The position numbers were made by a program, and so were the translations under genes. A stretch of 64,000 nt of DNA, from contig JAPWDM010000003.1 in assembly GCA_035578155.1 (NCBI GenBank), positions 21,664,916 through 21,728,915 on the forward strand, written 5' to 3'. Below the pieces are notes generated by a model, which worked only from the letters and a program-made list of their open reading frames with translations, had not been told where the DNA came from and did not search any database. Of this stretch, positions 11,218-24,306 are shown piece after piece; within the stretch, counting starts at the first letter, position 1; every line of letters begins with the position of its first letter. This DNA comes from Brachynemurus nebulosus. Lineage: Eukaryota; Arthropoda; Insecta; Neuroptera; Myrmeleontidae.

Positions 11218-12460
11218 TCAATTCCCAATTTTGATGAAATTTGGTATATGTGGTAGGCAACAGTAACAGATCCTTATTTTTTTTATCTGACACGATGGCC
11301 ATTTAAGGGGTGAGATCATCCCTCAAAGGGAAAAAATTAAATTTTACTTGATTACTCGGAAACTACAATAGACAGAGGAAAATTTAAAATTGACACAACA
11401 CTTTATTTCCAAAAAACTCTCTAATGCTATCATGTAGGAAGTACCAACCTTCCTACATGACGAAGGACGAAGCGTGGGACAAGACTGATTTGTCAAGCGT
11501 TAAATTTCAATGATGGGCCAAGTTTTGGTATTTAGAGTTTTACCCAAGTCAAAATGTAAAACTAAGTTAGTGTCAAATACTCGTAATTCCTCAAGCGTTA
11601 GATTTCAACGTGGGTCCAAACCCTGGTTGGGTACATTTGTTATTTAACTAAGTTACTAATCCATCAAATTGATTTCAATAATTTTTCTGCTTTTTATTTT
11701 GATTTAAGCAGTTCATATGATTAAGACTATTTTCTGCTAGTCTCATAGATAGACTGAAGTCAACAAGGCTGGGCTTGTTGGACAACTTCGTTAAACAGTT
11801 AGTTAAAACTTTTTCCGAAATTATAACCAGTATTATTATAGTGTTAGCAATAGATCTTTTAGAGACTCAAGTACTTCCATATTAATTTAGAGATATTCCA
11901 ACTGAATCTATGAGTACTGTATGTAAATCTTGTTATATTTTCATAAGAATGGATAAAGTTGCCAAACTTGACTCTCAATTCTATGTATATAAAATCGATC
12001 CTTCGAAGGCTATTCATAGACATATTTCAATATATCTATTTCTATATGTTTGTCTAACAAGAATAATATCTAGTAGGCATTTATAGTAATAGGTTATGTG
12101 TAGTAAATTAATCTGATCAAGTTGTCTTTGAATAGATATGTATAGTTACTATTGGTATATATCTGTATATTTGTACATATATAGGCATGCGCACTGGTTG
12201 TATGTGTCATATGTAGTTTACATATTGTAGTAGTGATCCTTTATAATATAACTAAATGCCTGATTGTGTGTTCACCTCACTTTATTAAGTATACAAATCA
12301 GATAATATAGTATTTGCGGACAGGTCGTCACAAAAAATTTAAACTGCTATCAGTCTTTGTTAAACCACCTAATCAAATGGTAGGAAAAACCGTACGAAAT
12401 CCAATTTCTTTGTTCGTGGATAAATAGGGTTTTATTTGATCTTGTTTAAGTATGAATGAT
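11218..12460. other. Unassigned spacer with one short perfect hairpin
   Basis: No coding frame was supported. CATGTAGGAAG (11431-11441) and CTTCCTACATG (11449-11459) form an 11-bp perfect stem with a 7-nt loop. Confidence 0.45.
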
Positions 12461-12466
12461 ACCATA

Positions 12467-12724
12467 TCGTCGGTCCAATGCCAAAAGCACGAATGTACAA
12501 ATTTACCTTTATCCGCTTATATACAAAATTTTTTGCTCAAAAAACAACCAAATTCAAAATTTTTGATACTAACATAGTTTAATGCATTCTAAACAGAACA
12601 TTTCTTGTAGTAATAAATTTAATAAAATAAAATTTCAATTTTAGACACCATTCTGAATATTTAAAACAGCCTTTTCTCAATACTGCAATTTGGCACATTC
12701 GTGCTTTTGGCATTGGACCGACGA
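12467..12724. mobile_element. TA-flanked MITE with 30-bp perfect inverted repeats
   Basis: The block starts with TCGTCGGTCCAATGCC and ends with its complement. The first 30 bases pair perfectly with the last 30. TA lies on both sides (12465-12466 and 12725-12726), which fits Tc1/mariner-type insertion. Length is 258 bp and there is no coding frame. The perfect arms suggest a young copy. Confidence 0.75.
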
Positions 12725-12727
12725 TAT

Positions 12728-13120
12728 TGTAGTAAGGAAAGATGTAGTAGGATTACCACGGTTGTTATGCCGACTAAAAAGTAACAATCTGTCATGCCTT
12801 AATTTATACATTAGTATACTAAGTCTATATAGACTATATATAATTGTTCATTTCCTATATAATTAACATAAAATTATATAATTTTGTATAACAATATAAT
12901 GGGTCATCTTAAAATAATTTTATTCATTCTATACTAATCACAGACATTTAAATTATTGACAGTGCTTGCAATTTCACTCAACTAAAAGAATTTGAACTTG
13001 GTTACTTACATATTATTTGTCAATAAATTGAGTAAAACTGCCATCCGATCAGTGTCAGTAACTTAAGTATCTATGTATAAGTCGGATTATACATATACGT
13101 TTGTACTGGATATTTTCGTC
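12728..13120. other. Unassigned spacer
   Basis: No gene or repeat recognised. Confidence 0.5.
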
Positions 13121-13122
13121 TA

Positions 13123-14079
13123 GGGGACGGACGGGCAAGACGGAGAGGTCGGGCAAAAAGAATAATAGCCTAATTGAGCTATAGTTAGATGGATGATTGA
13201 CTCAGATCCAATGTCATCCGCTTCTTCACTTTGCACTTAATGGGATCATTTGTCAAATGAAGGCACTGTAGTTTATTTGCGTGTGTAGTGACCGAAAAAC
13301 TGTTTTGACCAGAAAAAAAATCAATAAATAGAGGTAAGTAATTTACGAATTTTTTCTTTGTATATTGTAATTATTTATTTTTCATGATTTCTGTAATTTG
13401 TATGATCATTACAAGCAACAAATTCGTGCTCGTATTTAGTTTGAATCTATTAGTTTGTAATTGTAGGTTAAGTTAGTTAAAAATGTGCTTGGCGGGCAAA
13501 ATGGGGTCAGGCAAAATGAATAATAAAATGAAGCTTCTCTAGTCAAAAGGAATATTGTTTTAAATAATCCCGGACCTTCCAATGAAAAAGAAAAGAAAAT
13601 TCGCTTAATGAAGATAGAGTCATTCAAAGAAAATCAAAAAGATAATTATTTTTGTACTGTCTGTCAAGAAAATACATATATTCGCAATAGAAGACTGGAT
13701 GCAGTATAATTTTTGCCAGGAATGGACCCATGAAGCGTGTCCTTTATACACAGGTAAATCTTCCTTTTGCGATCGTCGTCGTCGTTCTTTTGCGATAATT
13801 GCGACGATTAATTAATTAATTTTTATTAGTATTAGTTTCGCCCGTCCAAGATATTCATTTTACTCGCCCTAGTAGGGCAAAAAGAATAATTCCAACTTTT
13901 TTTTCAAATGATTTTTAATGTGGTAAGATAAAAATTTTATTTTTGTTAATTTTCTGTTTACTTTATTAATCTTAAGTAACTGAAGAATTGTTATCTTGAG
14001 ATAAATAAATAATTTTGTTGTAATCTCATGCTCTTTTTTAGAGATCAAATTAGCATATCCTTCTTGCCCGTCCGTCCTC
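13123..14079 (+). mobile_element. Second pogo-like DNA transposon relic
   Basis: Terminal inverted repeats are GGGGACGGACGGGCAAGACG (left) and GAGGACGGACGGGCAAGAAG (right, read inward). TA is present on both sides (13121-13122 and 14080-14081). Subterminal GGGCAAAA words recur near 13152, 13493 and 13872. The interior carries a frameshifted C-terminal zinc finger (13527-13785) of the kind seen in pogo/Tigger transposases. Length is 957 bp, so the catalytic core is deleted. The terminal sequence differs from the element at 560-1876, so two separate pogo-like families are present. Confidence 0.75.
13527..13785 (+). pseudogene. Broken PHD-like zinc-finger tail of a pogo-type transposase
   Basis: From 13527 one frame reads a lysine-rich linker and then the first zinc-binding pair (C-T-V-C, codons 13653-13664), ending at TAA 13708-13710. 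The remaining half of the finger continues in the next frame from about 13693: D-W-M-Q-Y-N-F-C, then W-T-H-E-A-C, then S-S-F-C-D. Together the two halves follow the same order as the finger at 1237-1581: C-x2-C, E/D-W, C, W-x-H-x2-C, F-x-C-D. The +1 frameshift, the Tyr/Asn in place of the expected Cys ahead of FC, and a missing final Cys show it is dead. It lies between matching TIRs, so a transposase origin is the simplest reading. Confidence 0.55.
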
Positions 14080-14081
14080 TA

Positions 14082-15440
14082 TATATGCCCGAAAGAAAAT
14101 ATTTTCAGTTATTCAACACAGAAATGAAAAAGGAGTTGACGTCACCATTGTGTTACCATTAAGTTTTGTATGATACTCTATTTAATAATTTAATGTAATA
14201 TACATATGTATACGTTTGTCCCGAAGCAAAGTGGTTGGTAGCAAACGCTGGTCGAGCGTTTGAACATTGATGTGATGATCTAAATGACTCACACTCATTA
14301 TTCACTGATCTGAAATAATAAGTAATAACTACTGTGCGTATTTTTTTTTACTTTTCTGCCGAAGTAAATAAACTTGTTAAACATGATTTTGTCGGATCAT
14401 AACAGTATGAAATTATCAATTTTTCATTAATTCATTTCGTTAATGATATTAAGAAAAAAATAAATTTGCTACTTTTTTAATAAAGTTTTATTTGTGTAAT
14501 TAAAATATTCCAGTGAGGTTCGTCCTTACATAAATGCATAGTGTATGGGAAGTTTTTGTTAACTACGCATATATGTACTGTAAAATTAGTTGCGCGAAGC
14601 AAGCGCAGTAATACTATAAACGCAGTACGTATTAGGATGGATATATAAGAGGACACTTTCGTCTTTGGATTTTTCTCTCTTGCTACCAAATTTTATTGAA
14701 ACAGAAGTGAGATTATAACATTAAAAGATGTTCGAGACTTGATCTATACGTATAAACCAGAATTAAGGTTGCTATTCTTTCTGAAAATATTAATATTTTT
14801 CTAAATTTTAATTTCCAAATTGGAAAAAGTATAATGTCTGAAGCATTAGAGCTGTAGACTCAGAGATAAGGACACTTTAAACCAAGTTGAATGAGTCTCT
14901 ACAAGTCTCCCTCGAGATACTTGAATTAAACGATTTTCAAGCTACAAGAACAAAAAAAACATTTTCCGGAGATCTGCAGGGCACTAAATTTTAGTCTTCA
15001 CTCACAAAGCTTGTATATGTATATCGAGTTACTCAATTCATATAAGACATGCTAATTATGATAAGGATATGCACTTCAAGGAGAAGTATGGGTACAGTCT
15101 AACTCTCCTTAATGGGTTCATTCGACTTCATTCTGACTGGACTTAGTTTTGAATGATTGAAACCACCTTCAATAACCTCAAGAAAAATCTTTAGAAGAAG
15201 GTATTTAATGCATGATTACAAAGAAAGTATCATTTTAAAAGAAAGGAAAGAGTAAGCAAATATGCCAGACGAAACGCCATTAATAATTATTTTGTCATTA
15301 TAACTGGTTCCCGCTGAGTGATTAACCATTCAAGTAATCTGCAGCAACGAATCCACCTTGCAGATTAGGAACAGATCGCTGTAGATATTATACATATCAG
15401 CGTCTCCAATTAATACCTTTCTCAACAGCTGAGTTGATTG
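14082..15440. other. Unassigned AT-rich spacer
   Basis: About 1.36 kb without supported features. Confidence 0.5.
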
Positions 15441-15573
15441 TTGAATCAGACAGATGGAAATAACTTAGCTGTTTTAAGAAATGGAGAAGTGGTTATCGCT
15501 CATAGGACTTCTACTCGGCCACAAGATTTTTCTAACGTCGAATGGATCATAGATCCGGCTCTGTTCTAGTTTG
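15439..15573 (+). CDS. Exon-like open frame, possible terminal exon
   Basis: After a TGA the frame stays open for 44 codons to TAG. A tract ending in AATCAG just before codon ACA is a possible 3' splice acceptor near 15452. The peptide (T-D-G-N-N-L-A-V-L-R-N-G-E-V-V-I-A-H-R-T, then S-T-R-P-Q-D-F-S-N-V-E-W-I-I-D-P-A-L-F) has balanced, globular-protein composition, unlike the Lys/Asn/Ile/Phe-rich frames typical of this AT-rich window, and local GC is raised. I do not recognise the family. No flanking exon was linked, so it may be a chance frame or a pseudo-exon. Confidence 0.3.
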
Positions 15574-15879
15574 TGCCTTTTTCAATTTCAATTTATATTA
15601 TTATATTTAAAATAAAAACCGTACATATATATTTTGTTAAACTAATAAATTATATCTTTTATTGTTTGAAGCAACAACTGACGCCCACAGTTTATACATA
15701 ATCCTATCGGTGTATTTCAATTTGTTTGTTTAGAGATGTTCGCTTAGTTATAATGTCAATTTAGTTTACTTTATCAACGAGCGTGGTTAAATATCATCGA
15801 CAACCGTCGGCCTACAGATATTTCCAAGATTTCTTGTTAATAGTCAAAGTTGTCACTATATTATACGAAAAGTCATCGA

Positions 15880-16265
15880 GTAGGCACGCTAGGTGGAATG
15901 ATGGTAGGACACAGTGTAAATTCATATCGTATTTACCGCACGGTAACAATGGTAGTTGTTGGCGGACGTCACACAACGACGCTACAGTGACGTCATCCCG
16001 TCCCGATGAGTATGCGCGTGGGTTTATCACACACACACACACACACACGTACATCTGTGTTATAACGTCGGGGTCGCGGGCGATCAAGGCAATGGCAAAA
16101 AAGAGGGTGAATCGGGTCTCTAAACATATATATTATTATGATAATAATACAGTCAAAGGCGGGGGTGGTATACAAATATACAAATACAGTTTGGAGTCGA
16201 GAGGTTGAGCAGCGACGTGAATGAGGGCACGTGAGACGGGGCGAGCGAGAACGGGGGACGAAATG
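15880..16265. promoter_or_regulatory. GC-richer patch with CRE and E-box words, possible promoter
   Basis: The patch is clearly richer in G+C and CpG than its surroundings. It holds a full CRE palindrome TGACGTCA (15988-15995), a half match GACGTCAC (15965-15972), an E-box CACGTG (16228-16233) and a (CA)n run (16027-16048). Such clustering suits a promoter or 5' end of a host gene. No TATA box or start codon with a convincing reading frame was found beside it. Confidence 0.25.
16027..16048. repeat. (CA)n microsatellite
   Basis: About ten CA dinucleotides in a row. Confidence 0.85.
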
Positions 16266-16269
16266 GCAG

Positions 16270-19200
16270 AGTATAACTTGTTGTGTGTGTTATTCACAAT
16301 CATTTTAATATATGTACGCACATTTAATATTTCACTCGACAAGGGGATGAAACAAATGTCATCAGTCCGAATGAGACATTAAATTCAAATATGTTCTTGT
16401 TGGAGCTTGAACATTGCTAACGGCGACATGATGAGATATTCTAAGAAAATTACACGTGTAGGATTGTTACTTCTGGAATTTTCTTACTATTTAGATTATC
16501 TGGAAATTTGTATCGCTTTAGTTTTTAGAATTTATATTTATCTGTTGCAAATACATTAGAAATTTAGTGGAAAATAATCTTGTTAAATATTTTGTAATTG
16601 TTAATTCAAAGAAGTCAGCGACTTCTGTAAAATAATTCTGGTTCTTGTAATTTTTGCTAATCAAACAATCTTCAAATGTAATAAAAACAATTAAAAAGTC
16701 TGAATTAAAGTATAATTACCTATATAAGTATTAATGCATGATACATTGTTATTGGATACTGATGCAATAGGCACATAGACAAGACTTCTAAAGTCTTTAC
16801 TATTTAACATAATCTAAGATGACATTTCTGATATCTATTATTTAGATCCCTCTACGTACTAGTATTGATATTCTACCAGTCAGTGTTAATATTAAAGATG
16901 AGCAATTTCATTTGTAACATGCAAAAATTCGAGTTTTTGAAATTCAGAATACCGTCATGGGGTTTAATGATTTTATCTACAGCAGGACTTAAAATGACAT
17001 GAGCATTTATATTGTTGAGCTGTAAGATTTCAGAATGATTGAGTATCTCATTTATTAGCTAAGTCTACGGTAAATAAAAGGATCTTAGGTATGACTGAAG
17101 TTGAACATTTTATATTATTGAAAGCTGTGAGTTCATTAGTTTTAAATTTGATATCTTTCTTGTTACAGTGGTGGCGATGTCGGGAAATGCAATTGTAAGC
17201 TTGAGAACCACTTTCAATTAGTGGTTATCTACCTAAGTCACCAACCGTGATTTTTAAACGTTGCCACTTGAAGCCTAAATGTTAGGACAGTATGACCTTC
17301 TGAGTCATATGCTAGCCTATGACTCTACACAATGAGATTGAGTTTATTAAAGATGGAATGTCCAGGATTCTCAGAGACACAATATGTCACTTGTGACTTG
17401 GGATGTTGACACTTTTTACTAAAATTATTTTCTTGAAAGAGTGAGACCAATATTTGAAATAATCTAAAAATGAAATAAAATATTTAAAACTGTTCTCATG
17501 GATAAATCTTGTCCTCCTTCGCTACCCTATCTTATTTAGAAAATAAGATTTCTACGGAAATTGTAAGGTATTGGGTGATCTATTTTCCATGAAACTTTTT
17601 TTATGCGGTAATCTTCAAAAGATGACGTGTGGATGACATAAATCCCCACCTATATGTTATGTAGGTACACACTGTTTGTACTTGTATATGTTTAATATCT
17701 ACATGTGTATGCGTCGTCCCCATACTGCACATACACAGATACATATAAACATACTGCGGACGGGCCAAACCAGACCAAACATCCGCTGTGACCAACAATG
17801 ATCCAACAATCAGCAATCAACAAAAAAACAGGTGATGTAGACGATGTCTGTAATCGGAATGAAGTTTATTAATTATGCAAGGCGTAAAAAATTTGGTGCA
17901 TAGATACAACTTGAGTTCTCAAATAGAAAATGAGGGCTCATTTGCACAAGCACTCACACCAATTAACTAGAAACACCGACCGCATCGAATACTAGACTAG
18001 AACTTGTAGCAAAGTTTCAAAACCCCGCAAAAAAAGCTAAAATGAATTTCAAGTCAATAAAATAAAAAACTTGTACGACGCCACTGAAATAATAAAACAA
18101 AAAATCATATCAATTGTGCACAAATCAATACTTAATACTTGAACAAATAAAAATGCATAAAAAATGAAAAATAAAAAAAGAAATCACATTTATGAATTCT
18201 AAAAATAATTATTGAAAAAATATTATAAGTTTCTTTATACATACTTTATACGAATTATTTCTCATAATTAATAATTCATTAACAAAAAATTCTTTTAAAA
18301 TATTTGAATATTAATTTAAAATAATTCGTAAATCCGTTAAAACAAATCAAAACATATAAAACAAATGATTAAAACATTTCAAGTACATCCAACTACAATG
18401 AGTGTGAGTGAGTGCGCAACATAAAAGAGTGAAACAAACAACAGAAAAAAAAGAAAATGATATTTCAAATAGAATGTAAAAAGTTAGTTTGTTTTAGGAT
18501 AACTTTACACACAGTACATACTTTACCGTTCACAATTGTCTATCCATACATTTGTCCGTCTATTATTGTACGATCGAACACGAACCAAACGTTCGTTATT
18601 GTTCGTTATCTATACGTATACAAAACTGTAACGTATATTCCCCTCGTATGCGCGTCATACATATTCGATATACTATATTGGGCGTGGGAAGTTATTGATC
18701 AATTTAAATGTCTCCTCTTCGCGTGGAAGCTGTATCACCCCTCAATGTAGTGGGGATTGTAACCCCACCACTCACACACATACTGTGTTACGTACGGTGT
18801 TGTGTGGGGTATATTATTGATGCGATATTCAACAGTATACAGGGTCGGTTCGGTTGACGACGCAGATCTTGGTCGGTATTGTTCACTTACTAAATTGTCA
18901 GTCAATTTTAAATACAATATAGGTTATATGTATGGATGTTGTGTATCTCACTTTAACATATAGACGTTTAGTATATTCTGTACATTGTTTTTTAGTTTGA
19001 TGGCACACTTTTATTTACGCACCACACTTTATAATACCCAAACACCTAACCTTACTTACTTTACTTCATCATCTTTATTAATCGTTTCATCTCTTTTTAA
19101 CGTTGCCACTCGTTTGTTTGTTTGACTGTATGTGTGAGTATGTGTGTGTATTATTTATTATGTGATATGACATATTCACATTATACAAATTTTTGAAATG

Positions 19201-19995
19201 ATACACTGCTTACTTTCCACACTTTTTGAATCCGTTGCGGTGGGATGCGGTGTGGTGTATCGGCTACGTCTACTGTTGTTAAATGAAATAACTATATTGG
19301 ATAATTATGTTGTTGGATAGAGATAAATAGATTATTTTACTTAAGATATTTAACAATATTATTGTTTTAAATTTGTATTTATATCCATTTTCGTATGTGT
19401 CGCAATACACTTTTTACTTTTTTTTTGTAAATAATTTAAACTAGAATAATTATCTGTTTATATAACGTATGGAAATTATATTTTCCTCGAATTTTCGGTA
19501 AAATGTAATTCAATATGCTTGCATAATGCTAATGAAACAACTTGAGGGACGATTATTATTCTAAAGTTTATATTGATGCTACTTTTTATTTTTGTCCTAT
19601 TGTTCAATAAAAAAGTAAATTAAAAACTCTAGAAACCCAGCTGCTTAAAAAGCGAAACAAAGAGAAAGAAACAGAAAAAAGAAAAATGCATATAAACTGG
19701 TGCAGTCGGAGGCATCAGACGTTTTTATTCAATTTGTTACAATATTTAGACCTCAGACTGCTTTACTCTTATTATTCATTTTTCTTTTTTCTATTTCATC
19801 TTGTTTCCATTTTTCTATTCCGCTTTTTAGTTGGGTTTTTTGATTTTTTTAATTTATTTTTTAGTTTAAGTATTTTTAGTGCTATTCATTTATCTAGAAG
19901 AAGGTAAATTGTAGGCTGGTAGCCTAAATTACCATGAGTTTAACATATGTATTAAAAAAAATTGATTGTTTTATTGCATATTGGATTTAAGGTTG
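16270..19995. other. Unassigned, mainly non-repetitive spacer
   Basis: About 3.7 kb that does not match other parts of the window. All longer frames are low-complexity or rich in stop codons in neighbouring frames. It may be intron or intergenic DNA of a host gene. Confidence 0.45.
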
Positions 19996-19996
19996 G

Positions 19997-20320
19997 CTAG
20001 TTATGCCATTATGTTGTCATCGACTCAACGCAGACGAAGTTGCCAATAAAAGATAGTTTCTATATAAATTTTCGTCTCCTATTTTATCCCCATTCATAAA
20101 TTCATTTTTAATGCTCACATACTTTACATGAGGAACCCCTGTGTAAAATTTCACGTTTCTAGACGCAATGGTTTTCTGTATAAATTTTCATTCTCTGTTT
20201 TACATCTTAGGGGATGAATTCCCAAAAATCCGTTTTTAATACTCGCCTATGTTACATCATGAATCCTTGTACAAAATTTCACGTTTGGAAATGTATCCTA
20301 TAGCACCTTCGAGATTAATT
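19997..20320 (-). mobile_element. Decayed Helitron-like segment (minus strand)
   Basis: Read on the minus strand, two internal units each run through a GTGAAATTTT(A/G)(C)ACA-like start, then GATTCATGATGTAACATAGG or its variant, then GGATTTTTGGGAATTCATCC and GAATGAAAATTTATA. The same order is seen in the Helitron-like element at 29480-30059. The minus-strand 3' end could be the CTAG at 19997-20000, but no clear hairpin precedes it and the next base is C rather than T. It is called by similarity to the better copy. Confidence 0.4.
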
Positions 20321-20348
20321 CGAATCCAGAGCAACGCACCTCCTTTAA

Positions 20349-20778
20349 GCCGCTGCTACACGATGCTACGAACACCTTCTAACATTCGACGTTGGATGGT
20401 TCATAGCATCGTGTAGCCGTTGTTCGAACCTACGAGTGTCCAATGTCGAGCGTCAAACGTTCGCATTTGGTCGTGTCCCGTTCGATGTCGGTATTCTTGC
20501 ACCGAGTCAAAGGGATGCTTCGAACGTTTGAAGGTCAATGTTGGTTGCGCACGACTCGTTCATGTGAAGAGAAACAACATCAGTGTATAACATTAGAGAT
20601 AACATCAGACAGATAACAGCGTTGTCGACTGAGTACCAACACATCATCATTCGTATTGGATCAAACATTCGATTCACCGTGTAGCAGATACATTCGTCGC
20701 ACCAACTATCGAACTTAATTGCCTCAAACGTTCGATCGAACGTTGGAAGGAACGTTCGTAGCATCGTGTAGAACCCGC
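20349..20778. mobile_element. MITE with CGAACGTT palindromic motifs
   Basis: The ends share CTACACGATGCTACGAAC as inverted repeats: at 20357-20374 and, read inward, at about 20753-20770. The outer few bases are GCCGCTG on one side and GCGGGTT on the other. The interior repeats CGAACGTTCG-like words, for example near 20519, 20728 and 20750, and the sequence TAGCATCGTGTAG also recurs at 20404-20416. Flanking TTTAA and TTTAT leave the target duplication uncertain. The TIR resembles that of the TAA-flanked element at 22249, so a PIF/Harbinger relation is possible. Confidence 0.6.
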
Positions 20779-20779
20779 T

Positions 20780-22245
<1,466 letters not shown>

Positions 22246-22248
22246 TAA

Positions 22249-22937
22249 GGCCCGGCATACACGTTACGGTATACCGGAGAGGTATACCTGTACAGGTAAC
22301 CTGCGCAGGTAAACCTGAACGTGTATGCTAGTAAAACTGTACAGGTCACCAGACCTGAGAAAGAATTGAAAATCAGTATTTTCTGCCTGCGCAGGTATGT
22401 ATACCGGAACGTGTATGTGAGTCAAAACAAGACCTGCACAGGTTTGTGGTGACATGTGTGCTGAACGCTGATTGGTTTCGGCATTTTCTATCCAAAGTTT
22501 GCGTAAAATATATTGGAAATAAATTAAATGTTAACAAAAACTATTTAGTTTAACTTAGAAAGGATAATTAAATAAAAAAATTGTAATTGTTCATTAATTC
22601 ATAACTTATTAACAATAATTATGTACTATATATATACTATATATAATAATATGTACTATATTATGTACTATATATAATAATTATGTATTATATTTTTTCT
22701 TTGTTTTTTGCAATTAATTGCTAAAAATAAACCAATCATCGCGATTGCGTCATCCGTGGTTGCCATGATAAAATCTACTAAAAAAATGATGAGTCAAACC
22801 TGCGCAGGTTACCTGTACAGGTATACCTCTCCGGTATACCGTAACGTGTGTGAGCTCGTTGCCTGTGCAGGTAAACCTGTGCAGGTAACCTGCACAGGTT
22901 TACCTGCGCACGTATACCGTAACGTGTATGCCGGGCC
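22249..22937. mobile_element. PIF/Harbinger-type MITE made of ACCTGYRCAGGT palindromes
   Basis: TAA on both sides (22246-22248 and 22938-22940) fits the 3-bp TWA duplication of PIF/Harbinger. Terminal inverted repeats begin GGCCCGGCATACACGTTACG on both strands. Both subterminal regions are packed with self-complementary 12-mers such as ACCTGTACAGGT, ACCTGCGCAGGT and ACCTGCACAGGT, plus GGTATACC. The ~300-bp core is AT-rich with no frame. The element is 689 bp and has no transposase. Confidence 0.8.
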
Positions 22938-23013
22938 TAAGAAAGCCATGTACGTGTGTAAGCGACGTTTTGTCTCCCCGCTATCACTTGATGTGTTTGT
23001 TGCACTTCTTGGA

Positions 23014-24306
23014 GTGCGCACTTCTTGGATTTCTGTTATAATTCGTATTATTTCCATAATCAAATGTTACCGATTTTTAAAAATTCGGATTATCAGCTAC
23101 TTTTAATTCGAATTGTCCCATCATTAGTTTCAGCTCACGATGAGTAACTGCTATCCGTTTTAAACATTCACTTTTGTTAAATGAGTCTACATATACTTTG
23201 TTAGTTAAACTATTTATTGTGAAATAAAGTAGTTGACTTAAAATATCTTTCTTTCAGCTTCAACTCTATCTCCACAGACTCTCTATTAATGTTAGGAACC
23301 TGTAGTCGTGTCTCGACGCAATTTAAAGTAAATCTTTTTGTTTCATCCTCGAAAATCATATTTAATAAATTTTCAAAAAGTATTTCAATTTTAAAGAGTT
23401 AAATAATGTTTAAAGACATCTTTGTGATTATGGCCAACTAAAATGTGCGCACTTCTTGGATTTCTGTTATAATTCGTATTATTTCCATAATCAAATGTTA
23501 CCGATTTTTAAAAATTCGGATTATCAGCTACTTTTAATTCGAATTGTCCCATCATTAGTTTCAGCTCACGATGAGTAACTGCTATCCGTTTTAAACATTC
23601 ACTTTTGTTAAATGAGTCTACATATACTTTGTTAGTTAAACTATTTATTGTGAAATAAAGTAGTTGACTTAAAATATCTTTCTTTCAGCTTCAACTCTAT
23701 CTCCACAGACTCTCTATTAATGTTAGGAACCTGTAGTCGTGTCTCGACGCAATTTAAAGTAAATCTTTTTGTTTCATCCTCGAAAATCATATTTAATAAA
23801 TTTTCAAAAAGTATTTCAATTTTAAAGAGTTAAATAATGTTTAAAGACATCTTTGTGATTATGGCCAACTAAAATGTGCGCACTTCTTGGATTTCTGTTA
23901 TAATTCGTATTATTTCCATAATCAAATGTTACCGATTTTTAAAAATTCGGATTATCAGCTACTTTTAATTCGAATTGTCCCATCATTAGTTTCAGCTCAC
24001 GATGAGTAACTGCTATCCGTTTTAAACATTCACTTTTGTTAAATGAGTCTACATATACTTTGTTAGTTAAACTATTTATTGTGAAATAAAGTAGTTGATT
24101 TAAAATATCTTTCTTTCAGCTTCAACTCTATCTCCACAGACTCTCTAATAATGTTAGGAACCTGTAGTCGTGTCTCGACGCAATTTAAAGTAAATCTTTT
24201 TGTTTCATCCTCGAAAATCATATTTAATAAATTTTCAAAAAGTATTTCAATTTTAAAGAGTTAAATAATGTTTAAAGACATCTTTGTGATTATGGCCAAC
24301 TAAAAT
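23014..24306 (+). repeat. Three tandem 431-bp units, near identical
   Basis: GTGCGCACTTCTTGGATTTC starts at 23014, 23445 and 23876, and the third unit ends at 24306, giving exactly three units of 431 bp. Only two differences were noticed, both in the third unit (a C/T in the GTTGACTTAA stretch and a T/A in CTCTATTAATG). There is no frame longer than chance. High identity implies a recent tandem triplication, a satellite under homogenisation, or an assembly effect. Confidence 0.9.

Noticed and set aside
15783..16208. 141-codon frame
   Set aside because: It starts with a non-ATG codon, crosses a (CA)n run read as His-Thr, and overlaps similar-length frames on the other strand. The GC-richer composition explains the lack of stops.
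19686..19907. 73-codon Phe/Leu-rich frame
   Set aside because: T-rich background gives Phe/Leu codons; no start context, motif or conservation can be argued.
22708..23106. 132-codon frame across the Harbinger MITE
   Set aside because: It runs through the palindromic array, out of the MITE and into the 431-bp unit; no coherent protein.
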